Assembly (NCBI GenBank): GCA_903959815.1
Contig: CAJBYM010000102.1
Location: 1-35,933 of the forward strand
Direction of reading: 5' to 3'
Origin: Candidatus Omnitrophota bacterium
GTDB lineage: Bacteria > Omnitrophota > Gorgyraeia > Zapsychrales > Fredricksoniimonadaceae
DNA: 35,933 nt
Shown: in pieces, positions 28,001-34,432 of the stretch
Position numbering within the stretch: position 1 is the first letter of the stretch
Layout: each line of letters begins with the position of its first letter
The notes under the pieces: model-generated
Database searches by the model: none
Seen by the model: only the letters and a program-made list of their open reading frames with translations
What the model was told of the DNA's origin: nothing
Made by a program: the position numbers and the translations under genes

Positions 28001-31000
28001 CATTCCATCCGGTCCAACCGCATTCAATTCAGTTTTCAATTGGGAATACAACTCCACCAATTTTGATGCGAGCAACTCTTGACTCCAACCCAAACCGCCT
28101 TGCAATGTAGCCGTTTGTTTTTCTCCATTATTATTCACACTGTTCGTTACAATGTAATTAAACCCGTTGTTCGTCATTAAAATACTATCAAGCTTCTCAA
28201 AACCGACACGGGCCTGACCACCCGCAACACCAAACTGGCCATGATTGTCATATATTTTTCGCTGTAAACCTTCACCCATTAAAGTATTCGTTAAAACAAT
28301 ATTCTTTAAAACAGGCATGGTGCCGGTTACAGCTAAAATTTCTTCATTATTAATATTGCCGTCAACATCAACCATGGACTGTGGCACGGAGACTGTATAT
28401 GTATAATTACCTTCGGTTCCTTCGCGCTTAATATCAATCTTTGCATTCTCAAAACTATCTTTTGATGCACCATTAGCTGCCGTATAAAGTTCTTCACCCT
28501 TTTTGGGATCAAACACCGTTGCTTGATACTTCGCTTCTGCGCGGGCTTTATTAGGATCATCAACACCCAGCATTTTCAGCATTTTGTCAGACAACACCAA
28601 ATTCGAATTAAAAACGGCGCCAACTTCCTGCGACCGAATTGTCTTACCCGTCGCATCTTTTTCACTAAAATTATTTAAGCCATACTTATAATTTAATGTT
28701 TGACTAAAATCTGAGCCTTCTAACCTTTGTCCATCATTCGTTTGCAAAAGTATAACCTGCGCGACTTGATCCCCAGCTTTAATATCCCGCTCGACAGCCG
28801 TACGGAGTTTAAAACCAAGAAGGGTGTAGGCTTTGGCTAATCCACTGGATGGATTAATAAAAGGCGATGCCGTGTTCTCAAATGTGCGCATCGCACTGCT
28901 GATATATCCCTTCTGATAAGCTGTCATCAAATAATCAAGGCTGATCGGTGAACTATAGGTGTCAAATGTTTCAACTCTGAACTTGGCCCTTAATTGCTCA
29001 TCATTCAAACCATCTTGAGCCATAGGATCAGCCGCATGTTCAAGCTTGGCCTTATCATTTGCTGCTACCATGGCATCCCACGTTAGCCCCATGTTTTTTG
29101 ACCATGAAAATGAAAGCCCCGACATCTGCTGCCATGTCTCAGCCGTAGAATCTAACCCCGACATGCGCTGGTAAACGCTAGCGTTCATATCTAGAGAAGT
29201 CTTGATCCCGCCGGCTCCAGAGAAATCATCACCAAAAGAAATAAGCGTCTGACTTATATCCGTTAGAAAAACTTTCTTGGCCCTGCTCCAGGCATTGCCT
29301 TTATCAGACGTGTCCTTAGAAGAGCTGTCGCCCTGATCAAAAAGCGCTTGCCCTTTACGCGTGCCCGACAAATTCAAAGCATCCAAGCCCGCGCCGATAC
29401 TCGCTGATATTAAAGTAGCTCCCAGAAACATGAGCTGTCTTCTAAGAATAATTGCGCTCTTCTCTTTATTTGTAAATTGCTTGCCGTCAGCGGGCATAAT
29501 CGGTTTTGTAAGTAAAAGCGTGATCGCTGTTGTGGTCCCGGCTTTAAGCATCGTGCGTCCGGCCATTTCCCAAAAAGAGACTGTTTTCGGAGCAAATGCT
29601 TTTTCTGTTGTGCCATCTTCTTTTACAATATCTTTCTTGGCTATTTTGTTCCCTTGCGCATCTTTAACATAGTTATACTTACCCGTCTTTTCATCCAATT
29701 CTGTTTCATACGCGACCATCTTCACTTCCCTCTTCTGAGAAGCCCAGCTGCCCACCATGCTGCCCATCGCACTTCCAAACTGCCCCAGGATCGCGCCTAC
29801 ATCTTTAGTAGGAATGTCATTCTCATTCCTGTCCAAATGTCCTGTCTTAGCTTGACTATAAAGCATCTGCACAACCATCGATGCTATGCTTCCAAAAGTT
29901 GTACTAAGGATCGGTTCACTGACAAAACCCTTGGCAACCATCCCCCACGAAGCACCCATGCCCTGCGCTTCCCATTTAGGCGCCGAAGCTGTTCCCTTAT
30001 TAACCAGTGCACGACTGTTAAATTCTCCTCCGCCTAAGCTTTTGTTATAAGCATTAACTTCAGCCTGTGTTGGCTGATCATTACCTTGGTCATCTTTTTG
30101 TCTGGGTCCAACAAAATCAGGGTCTAATGCTATCTCTTTTTTAGAGGTAAGAAGATTCGAAATCCCTGCATCAATCTTTTCCACGCCCATCGTAAGCCCC
30201 ATCCCCACAACGGCCCCGGCAATGCTCATGATGGTCGTTCTTAAAATATAATTATCACCCTTGCCGTTGCCAGCCCACTTGGCTTTCTCTAAGTATCTGG
30301 TCAACTGCAGCATGCAGTAGCCTTTAAGCATGCCAATGGCAAAACCCTTCACAAATTCTTTAGCAACATTACCCCAATCCACTCTGCCACCACCACCTGC
30401 GGCGCTAACTCCAAACGAAAGAGCCGTACTAAGCGCAGCATTTAAAATAACCGCCTTGTCAGCACAAGAACCGGCGCTACCGCCTTTCTTTACACATTTG
30501 TTATAATAAGCCTTGCTGATAGCAGCAGAAATCTCGGGAATTGCCACGGATCCGACAACAGATAAAATGATTTGAAGTGTCGAAACAACGCCATCGCCCA
30601 ACCCTGCCGTCAACCCACTAATAACCGCACCAATAGTCGCTACAGCAAGTCCTGTCCATACCGCGGTCCAGCTTTCACCACGGCTCATCAAACCTGGAAG
30701 ATCTCTTCCTTTATCGCGCCACTTATCGCCCCACACAAACGCCTGCATGTTCCCGGGCACATTATCAAAATCCGCCTGAAAAAAGAAATCCAGCTCTTCC
30801 GCCAACACAAACCCTGTAGCCTGGGCCGTAAAATCAGCACGGCTCATCACAGCCGGCTGGCCCAGATCCATGATCCTGATGACATCCCCCTCAACCGCCG
30901 TAACCGTCACAAAATGCTCATCGGTCAAATGCGCAATGAACGGAGGACGGACCTTGAGGACACTCTCAGGCTTAAACTTGGCGGCGGAATAATCAAGATC

Positions 31001-31837
31001 AAAGGTCTTCGCGACCTCGGTCAAAGCATAAAGGGACGTTTTTAACCTCTTATCACCAGGCTTGACAATGCCGCTCATCAGATCAAGCGTCACCGTCATG
31101 ACTGAAACTTCTTCCGGCGTCTTTTTGATGCCGCGCGCTTCAAGAATATCGTTTAAGGCATAAACACCGCAGTTCAAATGATGGATCGAAGGATCTCCCA
31201 ACCAACGGCGGATCTCATTAACCTCGGTCTTGGTAAACTGAACATTGGAATTGATCTTTAATGTGAATTCTTTGGCAGGTTTGAACCAGGAACCCTTGGT
31301 CACGCCATCATCGACCTTAAGATCAATGCGGCTGGCCGGCTTATTCTCAACTTCGCTCAACAAATGGCCGACACTGCCCGAAACCAGCATGGCGGCGCGT
31401 TCAGCCGGAAGAACCATGAGCGATGTTTCAATGATCGGCGCTTTAGGCCCGTAAATGACCGCCGGGTTGTAATTGAACGCCCAGCTGACCTGGTTGGGAA
31501 CAAAAACCAAAATGACCGCCAAAGCCACCGAACGGATCCAGCCATTGAAACGGCTGTCAAACTGTCCGGCATACATCGGGATCGGGCTTTCAGAGGCTTC
31601 AATCACGCTGGCAGGAAGAACCACAGGCTCAATGCTCTCTTCGGCCGCTTCAACCTGAGCACTGGCCTTCAAACCACTCGCCTGTGTGGCCATGGGGCTA
31701 TATTCAGCAAAAAGATCTGTTTTGGGTGTTTCGATCACGGTTTGTTCGGGGGTCGTAGGCATAGAGACAGAAGCACTCTCTTTATTATTAAGAGAATCAA
31801 AGAACTTTATCATCTGTTCTTTGAGCTTCTGGATCAT
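25067..31837 (-). CDS. Very large C39-type peptidase protein (2,256 aa)
   Basis: Residues 101-120 form a hydrophobic helix ending VSWA, a late signal peptide or anchor. Residues about 205-348 match the peptidase C39 fold. LNCGVYAL holds the predicted nucleophile Cys223, DEHFVTV holds His308, RIMDLG holds Asp324, and a final ATGFVL strand follows. C39 enzymes are papain-like proteases, best known for cutting double-glycine leaders during export. Residues about 390-860 are Gly/Ala-rich hydrophobic helices. The rest is beta-rich and repetitive (DGxVxLxG-type strands), with one Lys/Asp/Glu-rich linker near 26200-26290. The start is supported by GAGG six nucleotides before ATG 31837. Codon use is GC-richer over the first kilobase (helix and C39 domain) than after it. 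The C-terminal half matches no family I recognise. The gene may be the N-terminal part of the giant polypeptide downstream. Substrate unknown. Confidence 0.9.
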   Translation of the reverse strand: MIQKLKEQMIKFFDSLNNKESASVSMPTTPEQTVIETPKTDLFAEYSPMATQASGLKASAQVEAAEESIEPVVLPASVIEASESPIPMYAGQFDSRFNGWIRSVALAVILVFVPNQVSWAFNYNPAVIYGPKAPIIETSLMVLPAERAAMLVSGSVGHLLSEVENKPASRIDLKVDDGVTKGSWFKPAKEFTLKINSNVQFTKTEVNEIRRWLGDPSIHHLNCGVYALNDILEARGIKKTPEEVSVMTVTLDLMSGIVKPGDKRLKTSLYALTEVAKTFDLDYSAAKFKPESVLKVRPPFIAHLTDEHFVTVTAVEGDVIRIMDLGQPAVMSRADFTAQATGFVLAEELDFFFQADFDNVPGNMQAFVWGDKWRDKGRDLPGLMSRGESWTAVWTGLAVATIGAVISGLTAGLGDGVVSTLQIILSVVGSVAIPEISAAISKAYYNKCVKKGGSAGSCADKAVILNAALSTALSFGVSAAGGGGRVDWGNVAKEFVKGFAIGMLKGYCMLQLTRYLEKAKWAGNGKGDNYILRTTIMSIAGAVVGMGLTMGVEKIDAGISNLLTSKKEIALDPDFVGPRQKDDQGNDQPTQAEVNAYNKSLGGGEFNSRALVNKGTASAPKWEAQGMGASWGMVAKGFVSEPILSTTFGSIASMVVQMLYSQAKTGHLDRNENDIPTKDVGAILGQFGSAMGSMVGSWASQKREVKMVAYETELDEKTGKYNYVKDAQGNKIAKKDIVKEDGTTEKAFAPKTVSFWEMAGRTMLKAGTTTAITLLLTKPIMPADGKQFTNKEKSAIILRRQLMFLGATLISASIGAGLDALNLSGTRKGQALFDQGDSSSKDTSDKGNAWSRAKKVFLTDISQTLISFGDDFSGAGGIKTSLDMNASVYQRMSGLDSTAETWQQMSGLSFSWSKNMGLTWDAMVAANDKAKLEHAADPMAQDGLNDEQLRAKFRVETFDTYSSPISLDYLMTAYQKGYISSAMRTFENTASPFINPSSGLAKAYTLLGFKLRTAVERDIKAGDQVAQVILLQTNDGQRLEGSDFSQTLNYKYGLNNFSEKDATGKTIRSQEVGAVFNSNLVLSDKMLKMLGVDDPNKARAEAKYQATVFDPKKGEELYTAANGASKDSFENAKIDIKREGTEGNYTYTVSVPQSMVDVDGNINNEEILAVTGTMPVLKNIVLTNTLMGEGLQRKIYDNHGQFGVAGGQARVGFEKLDSILMTNNGFNYIVTNSVNNNGEKQTATLQGGLGWSQELLASKLVELYSQLKTELNAVGPDGMPLTKFAKIPDEIAKKNGEKTVIVIGGNNIDRDKATKVLLDKGLLSESDKTWSGSYQAVNQDGTNKFDLTAQAGADGKVALTGWVLGPAFDHKAGDSGVLGCLLTGLSKGVNPLDYNDGKRLDSAPAALVENISIQGGLNKNDLSWNYSQNAATGISQAKIQKEDGSFVAVNAFGTTALNFSDYINNGSGYKAIKGEAGNTPLAYVVDATGKAIAQRALLSKPGDEATEGKDVGFDFTAGGAKITTIGDATLAARFAQGGTTDPNAKNEVTGWSNAAVGDYAAGDVFNVSGTLLGTKKKDGSFDKTLMFDKDGNVTLLGQYAGEGSKFVNVKKNEQGESKVTLMTAFEGGFTSEGTDQNGNKITVAPGAGQLYFSSAWGVEDKVGTFAYGSALTGVAALTSKEQGVLAQNFVVRNMPGADGKMSLTWASNSKVDGQNPTDIVKGSARVVVTDKSTRTDYIKFNDSSKDNSLVDAYLTRTLVGDVSYNVSKDKGQLSRALHVYGSVQESEESYSGCANVSDDSEVELSGLSFHHVVNNNINEGLTLNTTDGKTYNVSVMTFLPNSKAAPDDSAPKKDKRTAEQKAKDEQDRKDAMELKKTAPVMLLANNELTPSSIKNGDKEIPVTFGDVVVDKDRALVLQAGDFLTGGLSYKTTGVHYDYQGNRSVDANGKESWDKQAFGWTPDSNLVFEKRTAVGTYKTDGANFKKSGGAIGIDVLTNGQVYVNDGVLLLTNKSINNKFSQGTGFSLYKFNGGTSNHLMAEGVNIKYTLPTDSTVKDGDKSELVESQKYDIGVSPKSGKAMELVKDAKGNLRWVVGKQNLLASGTVVSKNSGDVDVIYAATLNDPKNNRTGKYLDEVKLLGVGTRLNQDSNVNTKEGGSESSDTKPALVASNGGTQHEFARDGSKVGTSEAVVANQAIKGEGAHVYNMNGDGSLSFDSQDVTTVIYQKSPDASNPGIKQKQFDGDTSWSIGTAPVYF

Positions 31838-31843
31838 TTTAAG

Positions 31844-31847
31844 CCTC
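31844..31847 (-). promoter_or_regulatory. Shine-Dalgarno site of the C39 gene
   Basis: GAGG six nucleotides upstream of ATG 31837 on the minus strand. It fixes the start and shows that this genome uses Shine-Dalgarno initiation, which makes its absence before the giant gene's ATG notable. Confidence 0.65.
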
Positions 31848-31895
31848 GTTTGTTTTTGTCGCTCTCAAGCTCAACCTCACCTCGACGACATCGAA

Positions 31896-31923
31896 AGTAT
31901 AACACCCCACCAACAAAAGGCAA
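31896..31923 (-). promoter_or_regulatory. Proximal sigma-70-like promoter candidate for the C39 gene
   Basis: On the minus strand TTGCCT (31923-31918) is followed after 16 nt by TATACT (31901-31896), matching consensus at four and five of six bases. A start near 31889 would give a leader of about 50 nt before ATG 31837. Sequence match only. Confidence 0.4.
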
Positions 31924-31984
31924 ATTTAGGGAACGTTTTCTTTACAGATTAAAAGCCAATAGAATCAACGATTTATAACAATAT

Positions 31985-32001
31985 TTTCAAATATTTTGAA
32001 A
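31985..32001. promoter_or_regulatory. Short palindrome, possible operator
   Basis: TTTCAAA-TAT-TTTGAAA is a perfect inverted repeat with 7-bp arms and a 3-bp spacer. It lies between the two promoter candidates of the C39 gene. The size would suit a dimeric repressor, but A/T-rich DNA gives such palindromes by chance. Confidence 0.2.
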
Positions 32002-32069
32002 TTTATTTTGCATTGCCGCCAAAACGGGTTTTTTTGTTTAGAAATTTTTAATAAAAAATGATTTTGTTT

Positions 32070-32097
32070 ATTATATATTTAAATTAAAATATATCAA
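32070..32097 (-). promoter_or_regulatory. Distal sigma-70-like promoter candidate for the C39 gene
   Basis: On the minus strand TTGATA (32097-32092), 16-nt spacer, TATAAT (32075-32070): 11 of 12 consensus bases. The surroundings are almost pure A/T, where such matches arise easily. It would imply a leader of about 225 nt, long enough for RNA structure or regulation. Confidence 0.4.
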
Positions 32098-32244
32098 TAA
32101 AAAATGTCATAAAAAAGTATTAAAATGTATAAAGATGTTTGAAACAATTTTTATAATCAACTCATTTTAGTAAGAGAACAGAGCGCCGCCCTTACGAAAA
32201 AAATTTGGAATTTGGTGTGGTTTTTAATACGTTTAGGAAGGCAA

Positions 32245-32273
32245 TAATGTCCAATCTGTTAGATTGGACATTA
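32245..32273 (-). terminator. Perfect 13-bp hairpin downstream of tadC
   Basis: Arms 32245-32257 and 32261-32273 pair perfectly around a 3-nt loop. The hairpin starts 17 nt after the tadC stop on the minus strand. No run of T follows on that strand, so it is not a classical rho-independent terminator. It could still mark the 3' end of the Tad transcript by stalling polymerase or blocking exonucleases, or be a protein-binding site. Confidence 0.45.
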
Positions 32274-32290
32274 AATGTGGCTACCAGGCA

Positions 32291-33175
32291 TCATCCGGTA
32301 AGGTTTTTCAATGGATTATTATACATAAAGTCCAGGAATATCGGCGCGCCGACAAGAATACCGACAACCGGGAAAATACAAAATAGCAGGGGAAAAAGCA
32401 TCTTTAAAGGCGCTTTTAAAGCCATGGCCTCACCTCTACGGAAGCGCGCCAGGCGCATATCCTCAGAAAGGATGTTTAATGCCTCGCTCACAGAGGTACC
32501 CATCTTGTCAGCCTGAATCAAAGTCCGGGCAAACGTGGAAAGATCCGGCAGTTCATATTTCTTGGCCATATCCCTTAACGCATCGCGCCGCGGCTTACCT
32601 ACGTTAATCTCTTGAAGAACATTATTAAGCTCCAAAACCAAAGGCGTCTGGGCCGACTTTTCAACCACCCATTTGAGCGCCATCATAAAATCTAACCCGG
32701 CATTAACACAAAGCCCCAAAAGATCGACCGTGTCCGGCAAATGTTTAACGATCTGTTCTTTAATGGTCTTGATCTTGGCACGCATCCAGAAATCAGGCAA
32801 AAACCAGCCGCCCCCAAAGCCTAAAAATACGCTAAGAAAGATCTGATCTTTACCCATCATGGGAACAAAAAATGCCAAAAGGAATACCATTAAAAGTTCT
32901 TTGATCAACAAAAACTCTTCCGGGGTAAACCCGACCGCCATGTTCTTGAAGAACTGCTGACGGACTTGCGGGGTCACAAGCGGCTTATTGATAACCGAAA
33001 GCATGCGCAATAATGACGGGTGTGAAAACTTGACCTCCTGGCCTTTTAACTGATTCGCCACACCACCCAGATCATGAAGTTTCAGCGACGGCCTTTTATC
33101 CAGTGCATTGAACTTGATGCCAATGACCAGCAAAAGGCCCGAAGTAAAGATCAGAATAAGCGCTAAAACAAACAT
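32291..33175 (-). CDS. tadC: TadC-like type II secretion F-domain protein
   Basis: 294 residues. Polytopic inner-membrane protein of the T2SS F-domain (GspF/PilC) superfamily, which together with TadB forms the membrane platform that assembles Flp pili. Membrane helices lie at about 2-21, 88-106, 112-127 and 258-281. The F-domain (about 147-275) includes HLPDTVDLLGLCVNAGLDF and, near residue 223, QADKMGTSVSEAL, both typical of TadC. Its ATG overlaps the tadB stop by one base (TAATG) and has GGAG seven nucleotides upstream, so it is translationally coupled and placed after tadB as in known tad loci. It ends in TGA 17 nt before a perfect hairpin. Length and motif content are normal for the family. 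Confidence 0.88.
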   Translation of the reverse strand: MFVLALILIFTSGLLLVIGIKFNALDKRPSLKLHDLGGVANQLKGQEVKFSHPSLLRMLSVINKPLVTPQVRQQFFKNMAVGFTPEEFLLIKELLMVFLLAFFVPMMGKDQIFLSVFLGFGGGWFLPDFWMRAKIKTIKEQIVKHLPDTVDLLGLCVNAGLDFMMALKWVVEKSAQTPLVLELNNVLQEINVGKPRRDALRDMAKKYELPDLSTFARTLIQADKMGTSVSEALNILSEDMRLARFRRGEAMALKAPLKMLFPLLFCIFPVVGILVGAPIFLDFMYNNPLKNLTG

Positions 33176-34035
33176 TACGCATCTCCGAATGAACTGATCT
33201 TAACGATCAGGAATGTTCCCAAGAGCCAAAGGCCTCCCGCGATCATCATGAGCATCCGGCCCATGTCCGTATTCATCATGACCTGAAAATATTTCGGGTT
33301 CGTGGCCTGCACCAGAAAGAAAAACCCGACGGGCAGTCCACTCATGACCAAGGCCTGAAGTTTGCCCTGCAATGTGAGCACCGTCAGATTTTCCTCGATC
33401 TTGCGCCGTTCGCGGATCGTTGAAACAATGCGGGAAAAAATAACAGGCAAATTGCCGCCCGTTTCGCGTGACAATAAAATAGCGCTGACCATTTGCTGCA
33501 AAGGGGGCGAGGTCATCCTTTTATATAAACGGTTGAGCGCCTCGTCCAGAGACACGCCCATCTTGTTCTCGCCGAGGACGATCCCGAATTCATGACGGAT
33601 CGGATCCGGCATTTCTTCGACAACAGCTTCCATAGACTGCACCAGGCTCAAACCCCCGCGAAAAGAACTCGACATGATCATCAGCGCATCAATGAGCTGC
33701 AAATCAAACTGCTTTCTGCGTTTCTTTAAAAGTGTGTTCGCATAAAACTTCGGCAACAAAAGGCCAACCACAAACCCAACAATGACACCCAATAAACGAA
33801 AATTCTCATCCGGCATTAAAAAGAATCCGATCACAGCACAAACAAACGGCGCAATAAAATAAAGCCGCATGACCGCCGTGATGCTTTTGACCTCCATCGC
33901 ACGATCCATCTCGCGGGCAAAATCCTTGGCACGCCGCTGATTGAACGCATTAATACCTTTAATGGTCGATGGAATGACAAAAAATATCATCAGGATCGAA
34001 CAAATGAACACCAAAATGAAAATAGCTATTAACAT
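33175..34035 (-). CDS. tadB: TadB-like type II secretion F-domain protein
   Basis: 286 residues. Inner-membrane platform protein of the Tad/Flp pilus machine, partner of TadC and of the TadA ATPase, which is not in this window. The F-domain lies at about 112-240 and contains LIDALMIMSSSFRGGLSL and, near 190, RETGGNLPVIFSRI, the characteristic ETGG block of the GspF/TadB family. Helices lie at about 3-23, 57-72, 80-96, 226-243 and 261-280. The ATG lies 19 nt after the prepilin stop, with only a weak AAGG close to it, and the last codon overlaps the tadC start, so the genes form one operon. No defect is visible. Confidence 0.88.
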   Translation of the reverse strand: MLIAIFILVFICSILMIFFVIPSTIKGINAFNQRRAKDFAREMDRAMEVKSITAVMRLYFIAPFVCAVIGFFLMPDENFRLLGVIVGFVVGLLLPKFYANTLLKKRRKQFDLQLIDALMIMSSSFRGGLSLVQSMEAVVEEMPDPIRHEFGIVLGENKMGVSLDEALNRLYKRMTSPPLQQMVSAILLSRETGGNLPVIFSRIVSTIRERRKIEENLTVLTLQGKLQALVMSGLPVGFFFLVQATNPKYFQVMMNTDMGRMLMMIAGGLWLLGTFLIVKISSFGDA

Positions 34036-34054
34036 ATGCCTTGATTTTTTCCAA

Positions 34055-34432
34055 CTAGCTAGCTGAACAGCCCATTTTACAGGCCGTTTTCACATTCTGA
34101 ATACATGTGTTCCGCGTCTCTGGCTTTAATGTTTCGCACTTTTGCTTCCAGACCTGATTCTTGAAACACTCGGCTGAATACCAGAACGTGACCAACGGAG
34201 CCTGGTTTGAATTAGGCCCGTCGTAAAGACACTCGCGGCTGGCCCCGGGTGCATACTGACGCGAAAATCCAAACGATTCACCCGCCTTGCGGTATTGCCC
34301 TTGAAAGCCACGCTGAATATACGTGCGAAATGAAAAGAAGGCGCCCGCCAGAATAATGATGAGCATCACATATTCCAGTGTCGCAAACGCGCATCGACGC
34401 CTACTGTTTACAAGACACAAATTTAAGATCAT
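34055..34432 (-). CDS. Flp/TadE-like prepilin with six-cysteine tail
   Basis: 125 residues from ATG 34432. A frame-compatible start at 34501 exists, but 34432 has GGTGAG ten nucleotides upstream and gives a short basic leader. The leader ends SRRRCA, followed by FATLEYVMLIIILAGAFF: cleavage after Ala gives Phe +1, Glu +5 and Tyr +6, the Glu-Tyr pair typical of Flp-type prepilins cut by a TadV-like prepilin peptidase. The tail of about 70 residues carries six cysteines, likely disulfide-bonded outside the cytoplasm. It is larger than a classical Flp pilin, so a TadE/TadF-type pseudopilin is equally possible. Its start overlaps the upstream gene by 32 nt, and tadB follows, so it belongs to the Tad operon. 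Confidence 0.68.
   Translation of the reverse strand: MILNLCLVNSRRRCAFATLEYVMLIIILAGAFFSFRTYIQRGFQGQYRKAGESFGFSRQYAPGASRECLYDGPNSNQAPLVTFWYSAECFKNQVWKQKCETLKPETRNTCIQNVKTACKMGCSAS

Larger units (their letters stand above)
31838..32290. other. AT-rich intergenic region between tadC and the C39 gene
   Basis: 453 bp without a credible gene, and the only long non-coding stretch in the window. The core (about 31960-32160) is extremely AT-rich. From the tadC side it holds a 13-bp hairpin, a weak GTAAG/CTTAC pairing (32170-32195), two minus-strand promoter candidates and a 7-bp-arm palindrome. It separates the Tad genes from the giant-protein genes, so the latter probably have their own promoter here. 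Confidence 0.8.

Noticed and set aside
32019-32037. Short hairpin AAAACGGGTTTT with a T run on the plus strand as a terminator
   Set aside because: A four-base A/T stem is too weak, and there is no plus-strand gene for it to terminate.
32170-32195. GTAAG/CTTAC pairing as a terminator
   Set aside because: Only a 5-bp stem with a 16-nt loop; on the minus strand the T run precedes rather than follows it, and on the plus strand A follows it.
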